A stretch of DNA of 64,000 nucleotides from Rhodocyclaceae bacterium (GTDB lineage Bacteria > Pseudomonadota > Gammaproteobacteria > Burkholderiales > Rhodocyclaceae). Positions 56,049-64,000 of this stretch are shown piece after piece. The DNA is taken from the NCBI GenBank assembly GCA_016791105.1, contig JAEUNM010000118.1, positions 164,532 to 228,531 of the forward strand, given 5' to 3'. The notes under the pieces are model-generated. The model did not search any database and had not been told where the DNA came from. It was given only the letters and a program-made list of their open reading frames with translations. How positions within the stretch are numbered: position 1 is the stretch's first letter; each line of letters opens with the position of its first letter. A program made the translations under genes and the position numbers.

Positions 56049-56444
56049 GTAGGTTGGGGTGACGAAGGAACCCCAACACCGGGCCTCGGATTTACCGCCG
56101 ATGTTGGGGTTCGCAAGCTCACCCCAACCTACGAGGGCGGGCGTCTCGCCCCCGATCGCCGCACATCCGCCGTTGCATGCAGGCCGGGCCGCGGAACGAT
56201 GCCCGTAGGTTGGGGTGACGAAGGAACCCCAACACCGGGCCTCCGATTGACCGCCGATGTTGGGGTTCGCAAGCTCACCCCAACCTACGTGGGCGGGCGT
56301 CTCGCCCGCGATCGCCGCACATCCGCCGTTGAATGCAGGCCGGGCCGCGGAACGATGCCCGTAGGTTGGGGTGACGAAGGAACCCCAACACTGGGCCGCA
56401 GATCGACCGCCAGCGTTGGGGTTCGCAAGCTCACCCCAACCTAC
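56049..56444. repeat. Three tandem palindromic repeats with 156-bp period
   Basis: Full 84-bp units lie at 56049-56132, 56205-56288 and 56361-56444. The 72-bp spacers between them are also alike (GCGGGCGTCTCGCC, GATCGCCGCACATCCGCC, GGCCGGGCCGCGGAACGATG), so the whole 156-bp block is duplicated. The region 55904-56505 holds no gene. Confidence 0.92.
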
Positions 56445-56505
56445 GAGGGCTACAAGGGCTGCGGGCGGCGAAGAAATATTCGTCATGTTTCGTCCTCGTC
56501 CTGTT

Positions 56506-57057
56506 TCAACCCAGGCAGATGCGTTCTGCGTCGGCGCGCAATTCACCTGCCGCCGACAACAAGGTGTGGCCGCCGGAAATGCTCATGAGATCGGACGCCT
56601 CCACCGACACCAGGCGCGCGCGGCTCAGGTGCTGGTCCAGGGTTTCCACCAGCGCGCGGGCGACGTGCACAAACTGGTCGCCGGCGTACTGGCGCAAGGT
56701 CGCCAGCGCGGTTATCTGCGCGTCGCCCTGTGAGGTGAGCGCCAGCAACTGGCGCGCCACCAGACTGACGCGGTCCTGCTCCAGGCGTACTTCGTCCGCG
56801 CCCGGCACACTTAAGCGCGCCGTGCCACCGGCTTCGCGCGTCAGTACCGCCAGCAGCCAGGCCACGCCGGGCGCGTCGGTTGCCAGTACCAAATCGCCCA
56901 CCTGCGGCTTCAGCAAGCACGAACACGCCACGGCGGCAGTGCGGCCGTCCGCCAGCACATAAGAACCATCGGACGCCATATCCGTAATGCGCACTTCGAC
57001 CAGGCCACAGGGGCGGCCGGGGGCGGTCAGACTGGCGAGGGCGTTTGCAGCGCTCAT
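56506..57057 (-). CDS. DUF3540 type VI-associated protein
   Basis: The 183-residue protein matches DUF3540: VEVRITDMASDGSYVLADGR, LLKPQVGDLVLATDAPGVAW and a beta-helical C-terminal half (QYAGDQFVHVARALVETLDQ). These proteins regularly accompany DUF2169, DUF4150 and vgrG. ATG 57057 overlaps the pentapeptide gene's stop (ATGA). Its role is unknown, perhaps effector loading. Confidence 0.8.
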   Translation of the reverse strand: MSAANALASLTAPGRPCGLVEVRITDMASDGSYVLADGRTAAVACSCLLKPQVGDLVLATDAPGVAWLLAVLTREAGGTARLSVPGADEVRLEQDRVSLVARQLLALTSQGDAQITALATLRQYAGDQFVHVARALVETLDQHLSRARLVSVEASDLMSISGGHTLLSAAGELRADAERICLG

Positions 57058-58124
57058 GCGGTGGTCTCCAGTTCGCCGGCGGCGCGTTCGGCCTCCAGCA
57101 GGTTTTGGTCGGTGCCATACACGGGCGCGCGGACGGCGCCTTTGCCCTGGCAGCGTTCAAATTGAGTGGCGTGCTGGCGGCTGTGGCGCATATCCGCGCG
57201 CGACAGGTCGCAGCCGGCGAAGCGGGCGTGGGACAGGTCGGCCAGACGCAGGTCGGCCGCCACCAGAGAACTGTCCGCCAACTGCGCCCGCACCAGGCTC
57301 GCCCCGCCCAGCTTTGCACCATCCAGGCAGCTTTGCGCGATGTCGGCGGACTTGAGCACGGCGCCGCTTAAATCCATATCGCCCGCATCCACACCCTGCC
57401 AGCGGCTGCCGGCAAACAGCGCCTGCGCCGCGCGCGCGCCGGTCAGGCGGGTGCCGTCCAGTTGCGCGCCGAGCAGGCAGGCGCCGGCCAGGGCAGCGCC
57501 GGACAAATCCGTGCCGGCCAGCTTGGTATCCTGCAAATTGCAGCGCGGCAGTGCGATGCCGGCCAGCGCCAGGCCGGACAGATCGGCGCCCGTCAATACG
57601 CAGGCCTCGGCCTGCCAGCCGGCGATGCGCGCGCGGCGCAGATCGGTTTTGGGCAGGGCGCAGCGATCCATGCGCAAATCGTGCAGGTCGGCGCCATCCA
57701 GCACGCATTCGACCAGCGCAGAGCGCGCGAGCCGCGCGCCCGTAAAGCGCGTGCCGCCGAACGAACAGCGCGTGAGCACGCCCTGCTGCAATTGCAGCCC
57801 CTGCCAGTCGCCCGCGTCGAGCGCGCATTGCAGCAACACCAGGCGATCCACCACCAGCCCGGCCGCAACCACGCCTTGCAGTTGGCAGCGCAGGAAATTC
57901 ACGCCGCCCAGGGCCGCACCGCTCAGCACGGCGCCGCGCAGGTCGCAATCGGTAAAGGTGCAGCCGGCCAGATCGGCGCCGGCCAGCCGCGCCGCGCGCA
58001 GATCGCAGCGCAGGAAAATGCCGCCGGCCAGCCGCGCCCCGCTCAAATCCGCCGCGCCCAGCGCTTCGTCGCAAAGCGGGCGGGCGCGCGCGATGTCGGC
58101 TTGCAGGCGTTCCCGGACGCTCAT
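57054..58124 (-). CDS. Pentapeptide-repeat protein of the type VI locus
   Basis: The 356-residue protein is almost wholly pentapeptide repeats of the A-[DN]-L-x-x type (LAGADLAGCTFTDCDLRGAV, LTGADLSGLALAGIALPRCN), predicting a right-handed quadrilateral beta-helix. It overlaps both neighbours by ATGA. Co-translation with the DUF2169 protein suggests they act together. Confidence 0.88.
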   Translation of the reverse strand: MSVRERLQADIARARPLCDEALGAADLSGARLAGGIFLRCDLRAARLAGADLAGCTFTDCDLRGAVLSGAALGGVNFLRCQLQGVVAAGLVVDRLVLLQCALDAGDWQGLQLQQGVLTRCSFGGTRFTGARLARSALVECVLDGADLHDLRMDRCALPKTDLRRARIAGWQAEACVLTGADLSGLALAGIALPRCNLQDTKLAGTDLSGAALAGACLLGAQLDGTRLTGARAAQALFAGSRWQGVDAGDMDLSGAVLKSADIAQSCLDGAKLGGASLVRAQLADSSLVAADLRLADLSHARFAGCDLSRADMRHSRQHATQFERCQGKGAVRAPVYGTDQNLLEAERAAGELETTA

Positions 58125-60748
58125 GATTTGTCCTTTTCGCGGCTGCGGCTGGGCGCATCGGCGGGCAAATGGCGCGCACCGTCCAGGGCCGCGCCGGCCA
58201 GTTTTGCGTTGCTCAAGTCCGCCTGCATGAAGCGGCCGCCGGCCAGATCGGCGCGGCGAAAATCCGTGCCGCGGCACTGCGACTGGAACCAGTCGCTGTC
58301 GCGCGCCTGGCTGCTTTCAAGGTGGGCGCGGCTCAGGATGGACGATTTGAAGCGCGCCCCGCCCAGGTCGCTGGCGGCCAGATCGGCACGGCCGAAATCG
58401 CAGGCCTCGAAACGGCCGCCCGCCAATTTGGCGCCCGCCAGTTGCGCGCCGCGCCAACTGGTCTGGCGCGCGCGGGCGCCTTGCCAGTCGCTGCCGGCGA
58501 GCCGCGCGGAACCCAAAAAGCAGCTTTCCAGTTCGGCGCCGGCAAAGGCTGCGCGCGGCGCATTGCAATCGGCAAAGACGGTTTGCTGCAGCTTGGCGCC
58601 GGAAAAATCGGCTTCGCGCAAATCGGCGCGCACGAACAGATCGCGCCCCAGGCGCGCGCCCTGCCAGCGCGAGGTGGCCGCCTGCGCCTGCAGGAAAACC
58701 GCGCGCGGCAATTCGGCGGCGGCGAAATTCGCGCCCTGCAGATCGGCCCCCAGCGCGACCCAATCCGCCACCCGGGCAGTCTGCCAGTCGCTGCCGGCCA
58801 GTTCGGCGTGCAGGCTGGAAAGCCGGTCCGCACGCACGCCGCGGAACGACGCCCCGGCCGCACGCGCGGCATTCAGGCTGGCGCCGTCCAGGCGCGCGCC
58901 ATCCAGTTTGGCGCCGTCCAGTCGCGCACCGCACAGCACGGCGCCGGACAGATCGGCACGGCTCAGGTCGGCACGGCTCAGGTCGGCATTTTCGAGCAAG
59001 GCATTTTTCAAATCCGCACCGGCCAGCCGCGCACCGGCCAGGTTGGCGCCGGCCATGTCGCGCCCGGCCAGCGTCGCCCCGGCGCGCAACAGGCGCAGCA
59101 CTTCGGCGCCCAGCGCGGTAGCCGCGGCTGGCGCCAGGGGCGGCGCCACCGGCTTGGCGGCGGCGCGGCGGCCGGCCAGATCCAGCGCGGCCAGATCGGC
59201 TGCGGCGGGCGTCGCGGGTGCGGCGCCCTGCCCGGCTGCGGCCCCGGTACTGGCAGCGGTGGCAAGCAGTTCGGCGTATTCGGCGTGATGGCGGCCGGCC
59301 AGGCGGTCCAGCGCGGTTTGGGTGTCCTCCGCAGCGGATGGCTGCGCCGCGCTGGCGGCGGCGTCATCGGCCAGCGCAGCCAGCGAAACTTCCGCCTGTT
59401 CGCGTGCTTCCGCCACGCGCGCATCGATGTGCGCGAATAGCGGCGCGAGGTCGGCTTCGCCGCGCGCGAGCTGGGCGCGGCACACATAGGGCGCAGCCTG
59501 CGCTGCCGCGGCGGCGGCAAAATCCGGCACCGAAGCCGGTTTGGCGTCCGGCAAGTGGCCGTCCAGATCGGCCGCCGCGGCGGCTTCCAGCGCGGCGTCG
59601 CGGGCGCGGCTGGCTTGACGTTCGGCTTCCGCTTCCTGCGCCAGGCGGGCGCGCTCGGCGGCGTCCGGTGCCGGCCGCAGCGGCGCTTCATTGAGCAAAT
59701 GCACCAGCGCGTCGCGCCCGCTGCCGCTACGCGCCGCCAGTGCGGCGACGTAATGCGCGGTGGCGCGCGGCGCATCGCGCCGGTGTTCGTAAGCCAGCAA
59801 AATGGATTTCACGTCCTCGGCTTCCGGGTCGGCTACCGCGCTTTCGCCGCGATACAGAGCCAATCCCAATTCGGCATCCGGAAACAGCCACAGGGTGTCG
59901 AAGGCCAACGCCACTTCCTGCGGCGCGTGCGCTTCGGTTTCAACCAGGGCGCGCAGGCGGAAATCCGGCAGGCGGCCTTCGATGACGGGCCGCTCGGGGT
60001 GCAGGCCTTCCAGCCGATACGTTTCGCCGCCGGTGAAAAAGCCCGGCACCTGCTGGTCCTCCGGCGCCACGTTGAACATGGCCCAATCCAGGTCTTCCGG
60101 CAGGCCGGGCGACACCTGTTCCAGCCAGCGCCGGTCGTAAGTGCCGCCCATGCGGCTGCGCGGTGCCCAGCGCAAATCCAGCGGCGCGAAGCCGGCCGGC
60201 GGCAGCGCACGGTAATGGCCGCGCACCGGCTCGTTGGGATATTCCACATTGGGCATGGCGCCTTCCACCGGCCCGGTCAGCCCGCGCGTGAGGCGCCCGG
60301 TATGGCCGCAGCCGACCGGGTTGCCGGCGTGGGCCGGGCCGCCGTAGGCGCGCTCGTAGCTGAGCGGCATGGACTGGAAAGGCAGCGGCGCGCTTACCGT
60401 ATGCAGCGGCACGGTGCCATAACGCCAGGCACGTTCGCCTATCACCTTGAGGCGCTTATCCACCACGCCCACCTGCAGGCGCACCTGCATGGAACTGACC
60501 GGCTGCGCCGAGTAGGCCGTGGCGGCCGCCAGCACTTCGGCGCGGCGCTTGGGCATGACGGCATCGAGCGGCTGTTCGGCCGGCAGGCGCGGCAAAATTT
60601 CCGGCCAGCCGGCCTGTTCGGGCAGGAAGTTCCGCACCGGCTCGCCGAGGCGGAAAAAACCCAGCGCCACGATCACCAGCCTGTCCTGGCCGCGAAAGCG
60701 GTAAGGCTTGCTGAGCAATCCGAGCGCCTGGGGTTTGATGGCTTTCAT
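58121..60748 (-). CDS. DUF2169 adaptor fused to pentapeptide repeats
   Basis: The 875-residue protein has an N-terminal DUF2169 domain (residues 1 to about 330: PVSSMQVRLQVGVVDKRLKV, PLSYERAYGGPAHAGNPVGC, LDLRWAPRSRMGG). An Ala-rich linker follows, then pentapeptide repeats from about 560 to 860. DUF2169 proteins are known adaptors for loading effectors on VgrG. It lies 7 bp downstream of vgrG. Confidence 0.9.
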   Translation of the reverse strand: MKAIKPQALGLLSKPYRFRGQDRLVIVALGFFRLGEPVRNFLPEQAGWPEILPRLPAEQPLDAVMPKRRAEVLAAATAYSAQPVSSMQVRLQVGVVDKRLKVIGERAWRYGTVPLHTVSAPLPFQSMPLSYERAYGGPAHAGNPVGCGHTGRLTRGLTGPVEGAMPNVEYPNEPVRGHYRALPPAGFAPLDLRWAPRSRMGGTYDRRWLEQVSPGLPEDLDWAMFNVAPEDQQVPGFFTGGETYRLEGLHPERPVIEGRLPDFRLRALVETEAHAPQEVALAFDTLWLFPDAELGLALYRGESAVADPEAEDVKSILLAYEHRRDAPRATAHYVAALAARSGSGRDALVHLLNEAPLRPAPDAAERARLAQEAEAERQASRARDAALEAAAAADLDGHLPDAKPASVPDFAAAAAAQAAPYVCRAQLARGEADLAPLFAHIDARVAEAREQAEVSLAALADDAAASAAQPSAAEDTQTALDRLAGRHHAEYAELLATAASTGAAAGQGAAPATPAAADLAALDLAGRRAAAKPVAPPLAPAAATALGAEVLRLLRAGATLAGRDMAGANLAGARLAGADLKNALLENADLSRADLSRADLSGAVLCGARLDGAKLDGARLDGASLNAARAAGASFRGVRADRLSSLHAELAGSDWQTARVADWVALGADLQGANFAAAELPRAVFLQAQAATSRWQGARLGRDLFVRADLREADFSGAKLQQTVFADCNAPRAAFAGAELESCFLGSARLAGSDWQGARARQTSWRGAQLAGAKLAGGRFEACDFGRADLAASDLGGARFKSSILSRAHLESSQARDSDWFQSQCRGTDFRRADLAGGRFMQADLSNAKLAGAALDGARHLPADAPSRSREKDKS

Positions 60749-60755
60749 GCCGGCC

Positions 60756-63254
60756 TCAGAGGTGCAGCTCTATGCCGGAATCGATCTGGATATCCACGCC
60801 CGCGACGTGGACCTCGATCTTGGCCGGGTCGATGTTGAGAATCACGCTGCCATCCAGGCTGATCTGCAGGTGCGGGCCGAGCGCCTCGATATCCACCTTG
60901 AGCAAGGTGCCGGCTTTCACGTCTATGGCGGTGGTGGGGCCATTGACCGAAATGGCGGTGGTGGTGCCGCGCACGCCCAGCGAGGTGCTGTTGCCGACGA
61001 TAGACAGTTCGGTGCTGCTGCCGGTCAGGCTCAGATTCTGGCTGGTGCCGGTCAGACTCAGCCCGCTGCTGCTGCCGGTAAGGCCCAGGTGGCTGCTGCT
61101 GCCGGTGACCGACAGGCGGTTGGAACTGCCGGTAATGTCCAGGCCGTTGGAAAGCCCGGTCAGGCTGGCGGAATTGCTCATGCCGACCACGCCGGCGCTA
61201 TTGCTCATGCCGGTCACGCTGGCGGAATTCTGCATGCCGGTAACGCTCACGCCGGTTTGCACGCCCACCGCGCTGGCGCTGGTTTGCGCACCCACCGCCG
61301 AGGTGGAGGTTTGCGCGCCGGTAAGGCTGGCGTCGGTGGTCGCGCCGGTCATCGAGGTGCCGGTGTGGGTGCCCAGCGTGCTGTGGCTTTCGCTGGTGCC
61401 GATTTTGGAATCGCTGAAGCTGAACCCTATGTCGGACCAGTTTTTCGATTCGTCGCCGGCATAGGTGCTGTAGCTGTTGCCGCGCGATTCGCTGCGGCTC
61501 AACAGGCCGGAGCGGTCGTTTTCCGATACCGAATAGCTGTAGCTGCCGCCGCGGCTATAGCTGGCGTCCTTGTACTGGCCGCTGGAATAGGCGGATTCGA
61601 CGATGTTGCGCGCCGCATCCAGCACATTGGGCGTGACGGCGCCGCAGCGTATGGATTTGCTGTCGCCCCAACTGGTGGAATAGCTGTTGCCCACCGAACT
61701 ATGCGCGGTCCAGCCGCTGGGCGTGACGGTCAGACTGCCGTCGGCGCTGAGCGGGGAAATTTCCGGCAATTCGGATTCGTCATTGGCGCGGCTTACCATG
61801 ACCGTGGCGCCCACTTCCGGCGCGGTGGCCGAGTGCACCGGCAGGCGCGCCCAGATTTCCGCGCCGGTGGCGATGCGCACACGCACGCCCTTGGCCTGCA
61901 GGCGGCGCGGCGTGGCGCGGCTGTCGTCCTCGCTATTGCTTTGCGGCTCGAATACCTTGCGCGGGTAATAACGCCAGTCCTGCGGTTCGCCTTCCAGCAC
62001 CGTCGCCAGGATGCCGCCCTGTTGCGTGTCGCCCAGCGAAAACCCGGCGTAAGGCGCTTTCGGTACGGCCTGAAATTCGTTCTGGTAAGTGCCGTCCAGG
62101 CTGGCCTGATGGCGCACCGAAGTGAGCACATACACGCTGTTTTCCAGATCGGCCTGCAGCATTTCGCGGCGATGGTCGATCGAGGCCGGCCCGGCGACGC
62201 GGAACAATTTGCCCGGCGCAAACAGCGCGCAGCGGCTGGCGCCAGACAAATTGCGGCGGCTTGCGTCCAGCGCCTGGCGGGTAATTTCGGCCAGGCCGTC
62301 GGCCTGTTCGCCGGACAGGCCGTACTGGTACACCTTGTACTGGTTGAACGGCAATTCGCCCGCGCCGCGCGTGGCGGCGTGCGGCTGGAAGGGCGCCACG
62401 CCATCCACTTCCCACACCGCCTGCTGGCGCACATAGGTGCCCACCACGTGCGAGCTGGTGAGCGCTTCCTGGTAGCTGTACTGCAGCACCGCGTCTTCCT
62501 GCTCCAGGCCCAGGTCGTCCGTGCCGGTCCAGGCGTAACGCAGCGCGCGGCGGTCGGCATAGACCTCGGTATAGGCGGCGTCGCCGGCCGTGAACACGAT
62601 TTCGTGGCGGTCGGCGTGCTGTTCGATGAAATAGAACAGGTGCGCCTTGGACATGAGCCGGCGCAGAAAATCGAGGTCGCTTTCACCGCACTGGAACCAG
62701 TCCTGCACGCGCGAGGCGGATATGTCCAGGATGGGATCCGGTGCGTCGGCGAAGCGGTGTTCGATGCGATACGCCTGCAGCACCTCGCTGATGGCTTCGC
62801 GTATGGTTTTGTTGGCGATCTGGCGATAGCCGTTGGTGAGCGACAGGCGCCACAGGTCGGGCCGCATGGTGAGCCGATACACGCCGGGCTGTTCCATCGC
62901 CATGGCCGCCACGATGCCGTTCCATAGCGCCAGTTCGCCACCTTCGCCGCCCGCCAGCGCGTGGCGGAAGGCGTCCGGCCGGGCGCCCGGCAAGGCGATG
63001 CCGACACTGACCGGGCGCCCCAGCAAACTGCGCAAGGCCAGCGGCGCAGGGCCGCGCAATTCCGTATTGCCATGCAGTTCCAGCTTGAATTCGAACGGCT
63101 CGGACAAACTGTCCTGACCTTCAAAACTCACCAGGCGGAATGTTTCGTCGCCCAGCACCCCCTGCGGCGCCCAGATGGCGACGTGCAGGCTGAGGGCCGG
63201 ATCCTGGACGCGGCTGATGCGGGTTTGTACGGCGCGTTCGGCCGGGGCGTTCAT
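60756..63254 (-). CDS. vgrG: Type VI spike protein VgrG with long nonapeptide-repeat tip
   Basis: The 832-residue protein begins with the gp27-like domain (TRISRVQDPALSLHVAIWAP, then SFEGQDSLSEPFEFKLEL) and has a gp5-like OB region near 450-520 (KGVRVRIATGAEIWARLPV). After a Ser-rich stretch it carries 17 consecutive nine-residue repeats at 627-779 (TGSSNRLSV, TGSSSHLGL, TGSSSGLSL and so on), then a beta-helix end. ATG overlaps the tssG stop (ATGA). Confidence 0.94.
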   Translation of the reverse strand: MNAPAERAVQTRISRVQDPALSLHVAIWAPQGVLGDETFRLVSFEGQDSLSEPFEFKLELHGNTELRGPAPLALRSLLGRPVSVGIALPGARPDAFRHALAGGEGGELALWNGIVAAMAMEQPGVYRLTMRPDLWRLSLTNGYRQIANKTIREAISEVLQAYRIEHRFADAPDPILDISASRVQDWFQCGESDLDFLRRLMSKAHLFYFIEQHADRHEIVFTAGDAAYTEVYADRRALRYAWTGTDDLGLEQEDAVLQYSYQEALTSSHVVGTYVRQQAVWEVDGVAPFQPHAATRGAGELPFNQYKVYQYGLSGEQADGLAEITRQALDASRRNLSGASRCALFAPGKLFRVAGPASIDHRREMLQADLENSVYVLTSVRHQASLDGTYQNEFQAVPKAPYAGFSLGDTQQGGILATVLEGEPQDWRYYPRKVFEPQSNSEDDSRATPRRLQAKGVRVRIATGAEIWARLPVHSATAPEVGATVMVSRANDESELPEISPLSADGSLTVTPSGWTAHSSVGNSYSTSWGDSKSIRCGAVTPNVLDAARNIVESAYSSGQYKDASYSRGGSYSYSVSENDRSGLLSRSESRGNSYSTYAGDESKNWSDIGFSFSDSKIGTSESHSTLGTHTGTSMTGATTDASLTGAQTSTSAVGAQTSASAVGVQTGVSVTGMQNSASVTGMSNSAGVVGMSNSASLTGLSNGLDITGSSNRLSVTGSSSHLGLTGSSSGLSLTGTSQNLSLTGSSTELSIVGNSTSLGVRGTTTAISVNGPTTAIDVKAGTLLKVDIEALGPHLQISLDGSVILNIDPAKIEVHVAGVDIQIDSGIELHL
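60918..61376 (-). repeat. Nonapeptide-coding repeat in vgrG
   Basis: The DNA encodes seventeen 27-bp units with consensus [TV]-G-x-S-x-x-x-S-[VL]. The units differ at silent and replacement sites, so the array is old rather than recently expanded. Confidence 0.85.
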
Positions 63255-64000
63255 AGCCAGCCTCCCGCCGTAGCCGGCGCGTGGGCCGGAATCAGAAATT
63301 CGGACACCGGCCTGGCGGCTTCGCTGGGCCGGCGCAGCCAGGCGGTTTCGCCCAGGCGCAGGCCGGCGTCGTTATCGGCGCTGCCGGCCGGCACCGGCCG
63401 CGGCGCCGCAGTAAGCACCGAGCGGCCCACGCTTTGCGGTTTTACCGCCAAGCGTACTTCGCAGTCGTGGCGGCCGTGCAGCATCAGCCGCACCAGGGCC
63501 ACGAAACCTTGATGCAATACGTCCGGCGTCTGGTCCGGTCCGGGCGGCAGCAGGCGGCGGAACAGTGCGTGGTCCACCGGGCCTACGTCCAGCCGCACGC
63601 GCGCCTGCTGGTTCCATACGCGCCGGCCCAGCACGGTGCCGCGCCCCAGTGTGTGGTTGCGGCGGCCCAGGTGGGTCTGGTCGCCGGCTTCCAGGTTGTG
63701 CCAGGCGCCCACGAAAGGCGTGAGCACGACCGGCGCGTCCAGGTAACGCGACAACACGCGCACCAGGCTCGCGCCGCTGCGGCGGCAATCGGTAAGCAGG
63801 TTGGCGATGCCGAGCAGGCTGCGCAGTTTGAGGCCGGGCGCCGGATCCTTGCCGCCTTCGGCATGTTCGCCCAGCCCGGCCAGTGCGGTGATGCGCACGC
63901 CCAGGGCGGATTTTTCCGGCGCCAGATTATTCAGCGCCGGCGTGCGGCCTTCCTTGAGGCGGTAGCGCGTGGCATTTACGCGGTTGTTGAACAGGTCGAT
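63251..64000 (-). CDS. tssG: Type VI baseplate protein TssG (5' end outside window)
   Basis: The open frame runs to the right edge (LFNNRVNATRYRLKEG at its start here) and contains RITALAGLGEHAEGGKDPAP, SGASLVRVLSRYLDAPVVLT, FVGAWHNLE, and LGRGTVLGRRVWNQQARVRL. These match the TssG (ImpH/VasB) family. The N-terminus lies beyond the window. It starts the vgrG side of the operon. tssB, tssC, hcp, tssE, tssF and clpV are not in view. Confidence 0.9.
   Translation of the reverse strand: MDLFNNRVNATRYRLKEGRTPALNNLAPEKSALGVRITALAGLGEHAEGGKDPAPGLKLRSLLGIANLLTDCRRSGASLVRVLSRYLDAPVVLTPFVGAWHNLEAGDQTHLGRRNHTLGRGTVLGRRVWNQQARVRLDVGPVDHALFRRLLPPGPDQTPDVLHQGFVALVRLMLHGRHDCEVRLAVKPQSVGRSVLTAAPRPVPAGSADNDAGLRLGETAWLRRPSEAARPVSEFLIPAHAPATAGGWL

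Noticed and set aside
42684..56444. Palindromic repeats as a CRISPR array
   Set aside because: Units are 84 bp, nested palindromes, unevenly spaced, with spacers that are themselves repeated, and no cas genes are present.
59555..60838. Long plus-strand frames opposite the DUF2169 and vgrG genes
   Set aside because: They are antisense to recognised proteins with correct motifs and overlapping starts and stops; no domain seen.

Overview
The window is a high-GC chromosomal segment that reads like a betaproteobacterium, probably Rhodocyclales-like. This is inferred from gene content: monomeric NADP isocitrate dehydrogenase, ccoNOQP with ccoG/ccoH and a DUF3149 protein, an EarP/EF-P arginine-rhamnosylation pair, a toluene-monooxygenase-type operon and a DUF2169-type VI secretion locus. 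No 16S or other species marker is present.

Left part (1-13 kb). A partial outer-membrane transporter gene has a near-consensus sigma-54 promoter, but the divergent sigma-54 activator next to it survives only as a 3' remnant. Monomeric icd follows, with a decayed BLUF-domain fragment upstream, then initiator tRNA-fMet with its promoter and a pRiA4b-type gene. A tightly overlapping minus-strand operon encodes a complete toluene-monooxygenase-type diiron hydroxylase set (tmoABCDE order alpha, gamma, Rieske, effector, beta). No reductase gene follows; instead it runs into a HisKA_2 PAS kinase and a REC-PAS-PAS-HK-REC hybrid kinase.

Housekeeping and respiration (13-41 kb). mltD, dnaB (with two perfect DnaA boxes upstream) and nhaD (with a terminator/antiterminator leader resembling a riboswitch) precede a full cbb3 oxidase locus: ccoI-ccoS, ccoN-O-Q-P, ccoG-ccoH, DUF3149 and a small membrane protein. 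Two FNR-type sites lie between ccoS and ccoN. One serves ccoN; the other sits exactly at -41.5 of a promoter that ends at its own terminator, predicting an oxygen-regulated small RNA. Next come purN, a DUF3108 protein, an RsmB-type methyltransferase, mscS, the earP-efp operon, an HDOD protein, a chemotaxis receptor, a QseBC-like pair, gloA and a decayed acyl-AMP-ligase fragment.

Right part (41-64 kb). This is the flank of a type VI secretion locus on the minus strand: tssG (cut by the edge), vgrG, a DUF2169-pentapeptide protein, a second pentapeptide protein, DUF3540, a PAAR-like protein, tssJ, tssK, tssL, tssM and tssA. Downstream is a run of small unrecognised cargo-like genes. One has an IQ (calmodulin-binding-type) motif and another an ADP-ribosyltransferase-like start. 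Five of them carry an R-[RK]-x-S motif. Copies of an 84-bp palindromic repeat separate these genes, including a 156-bp-period tandem triplet. The cargo region is the most likely place for undescribed biology.
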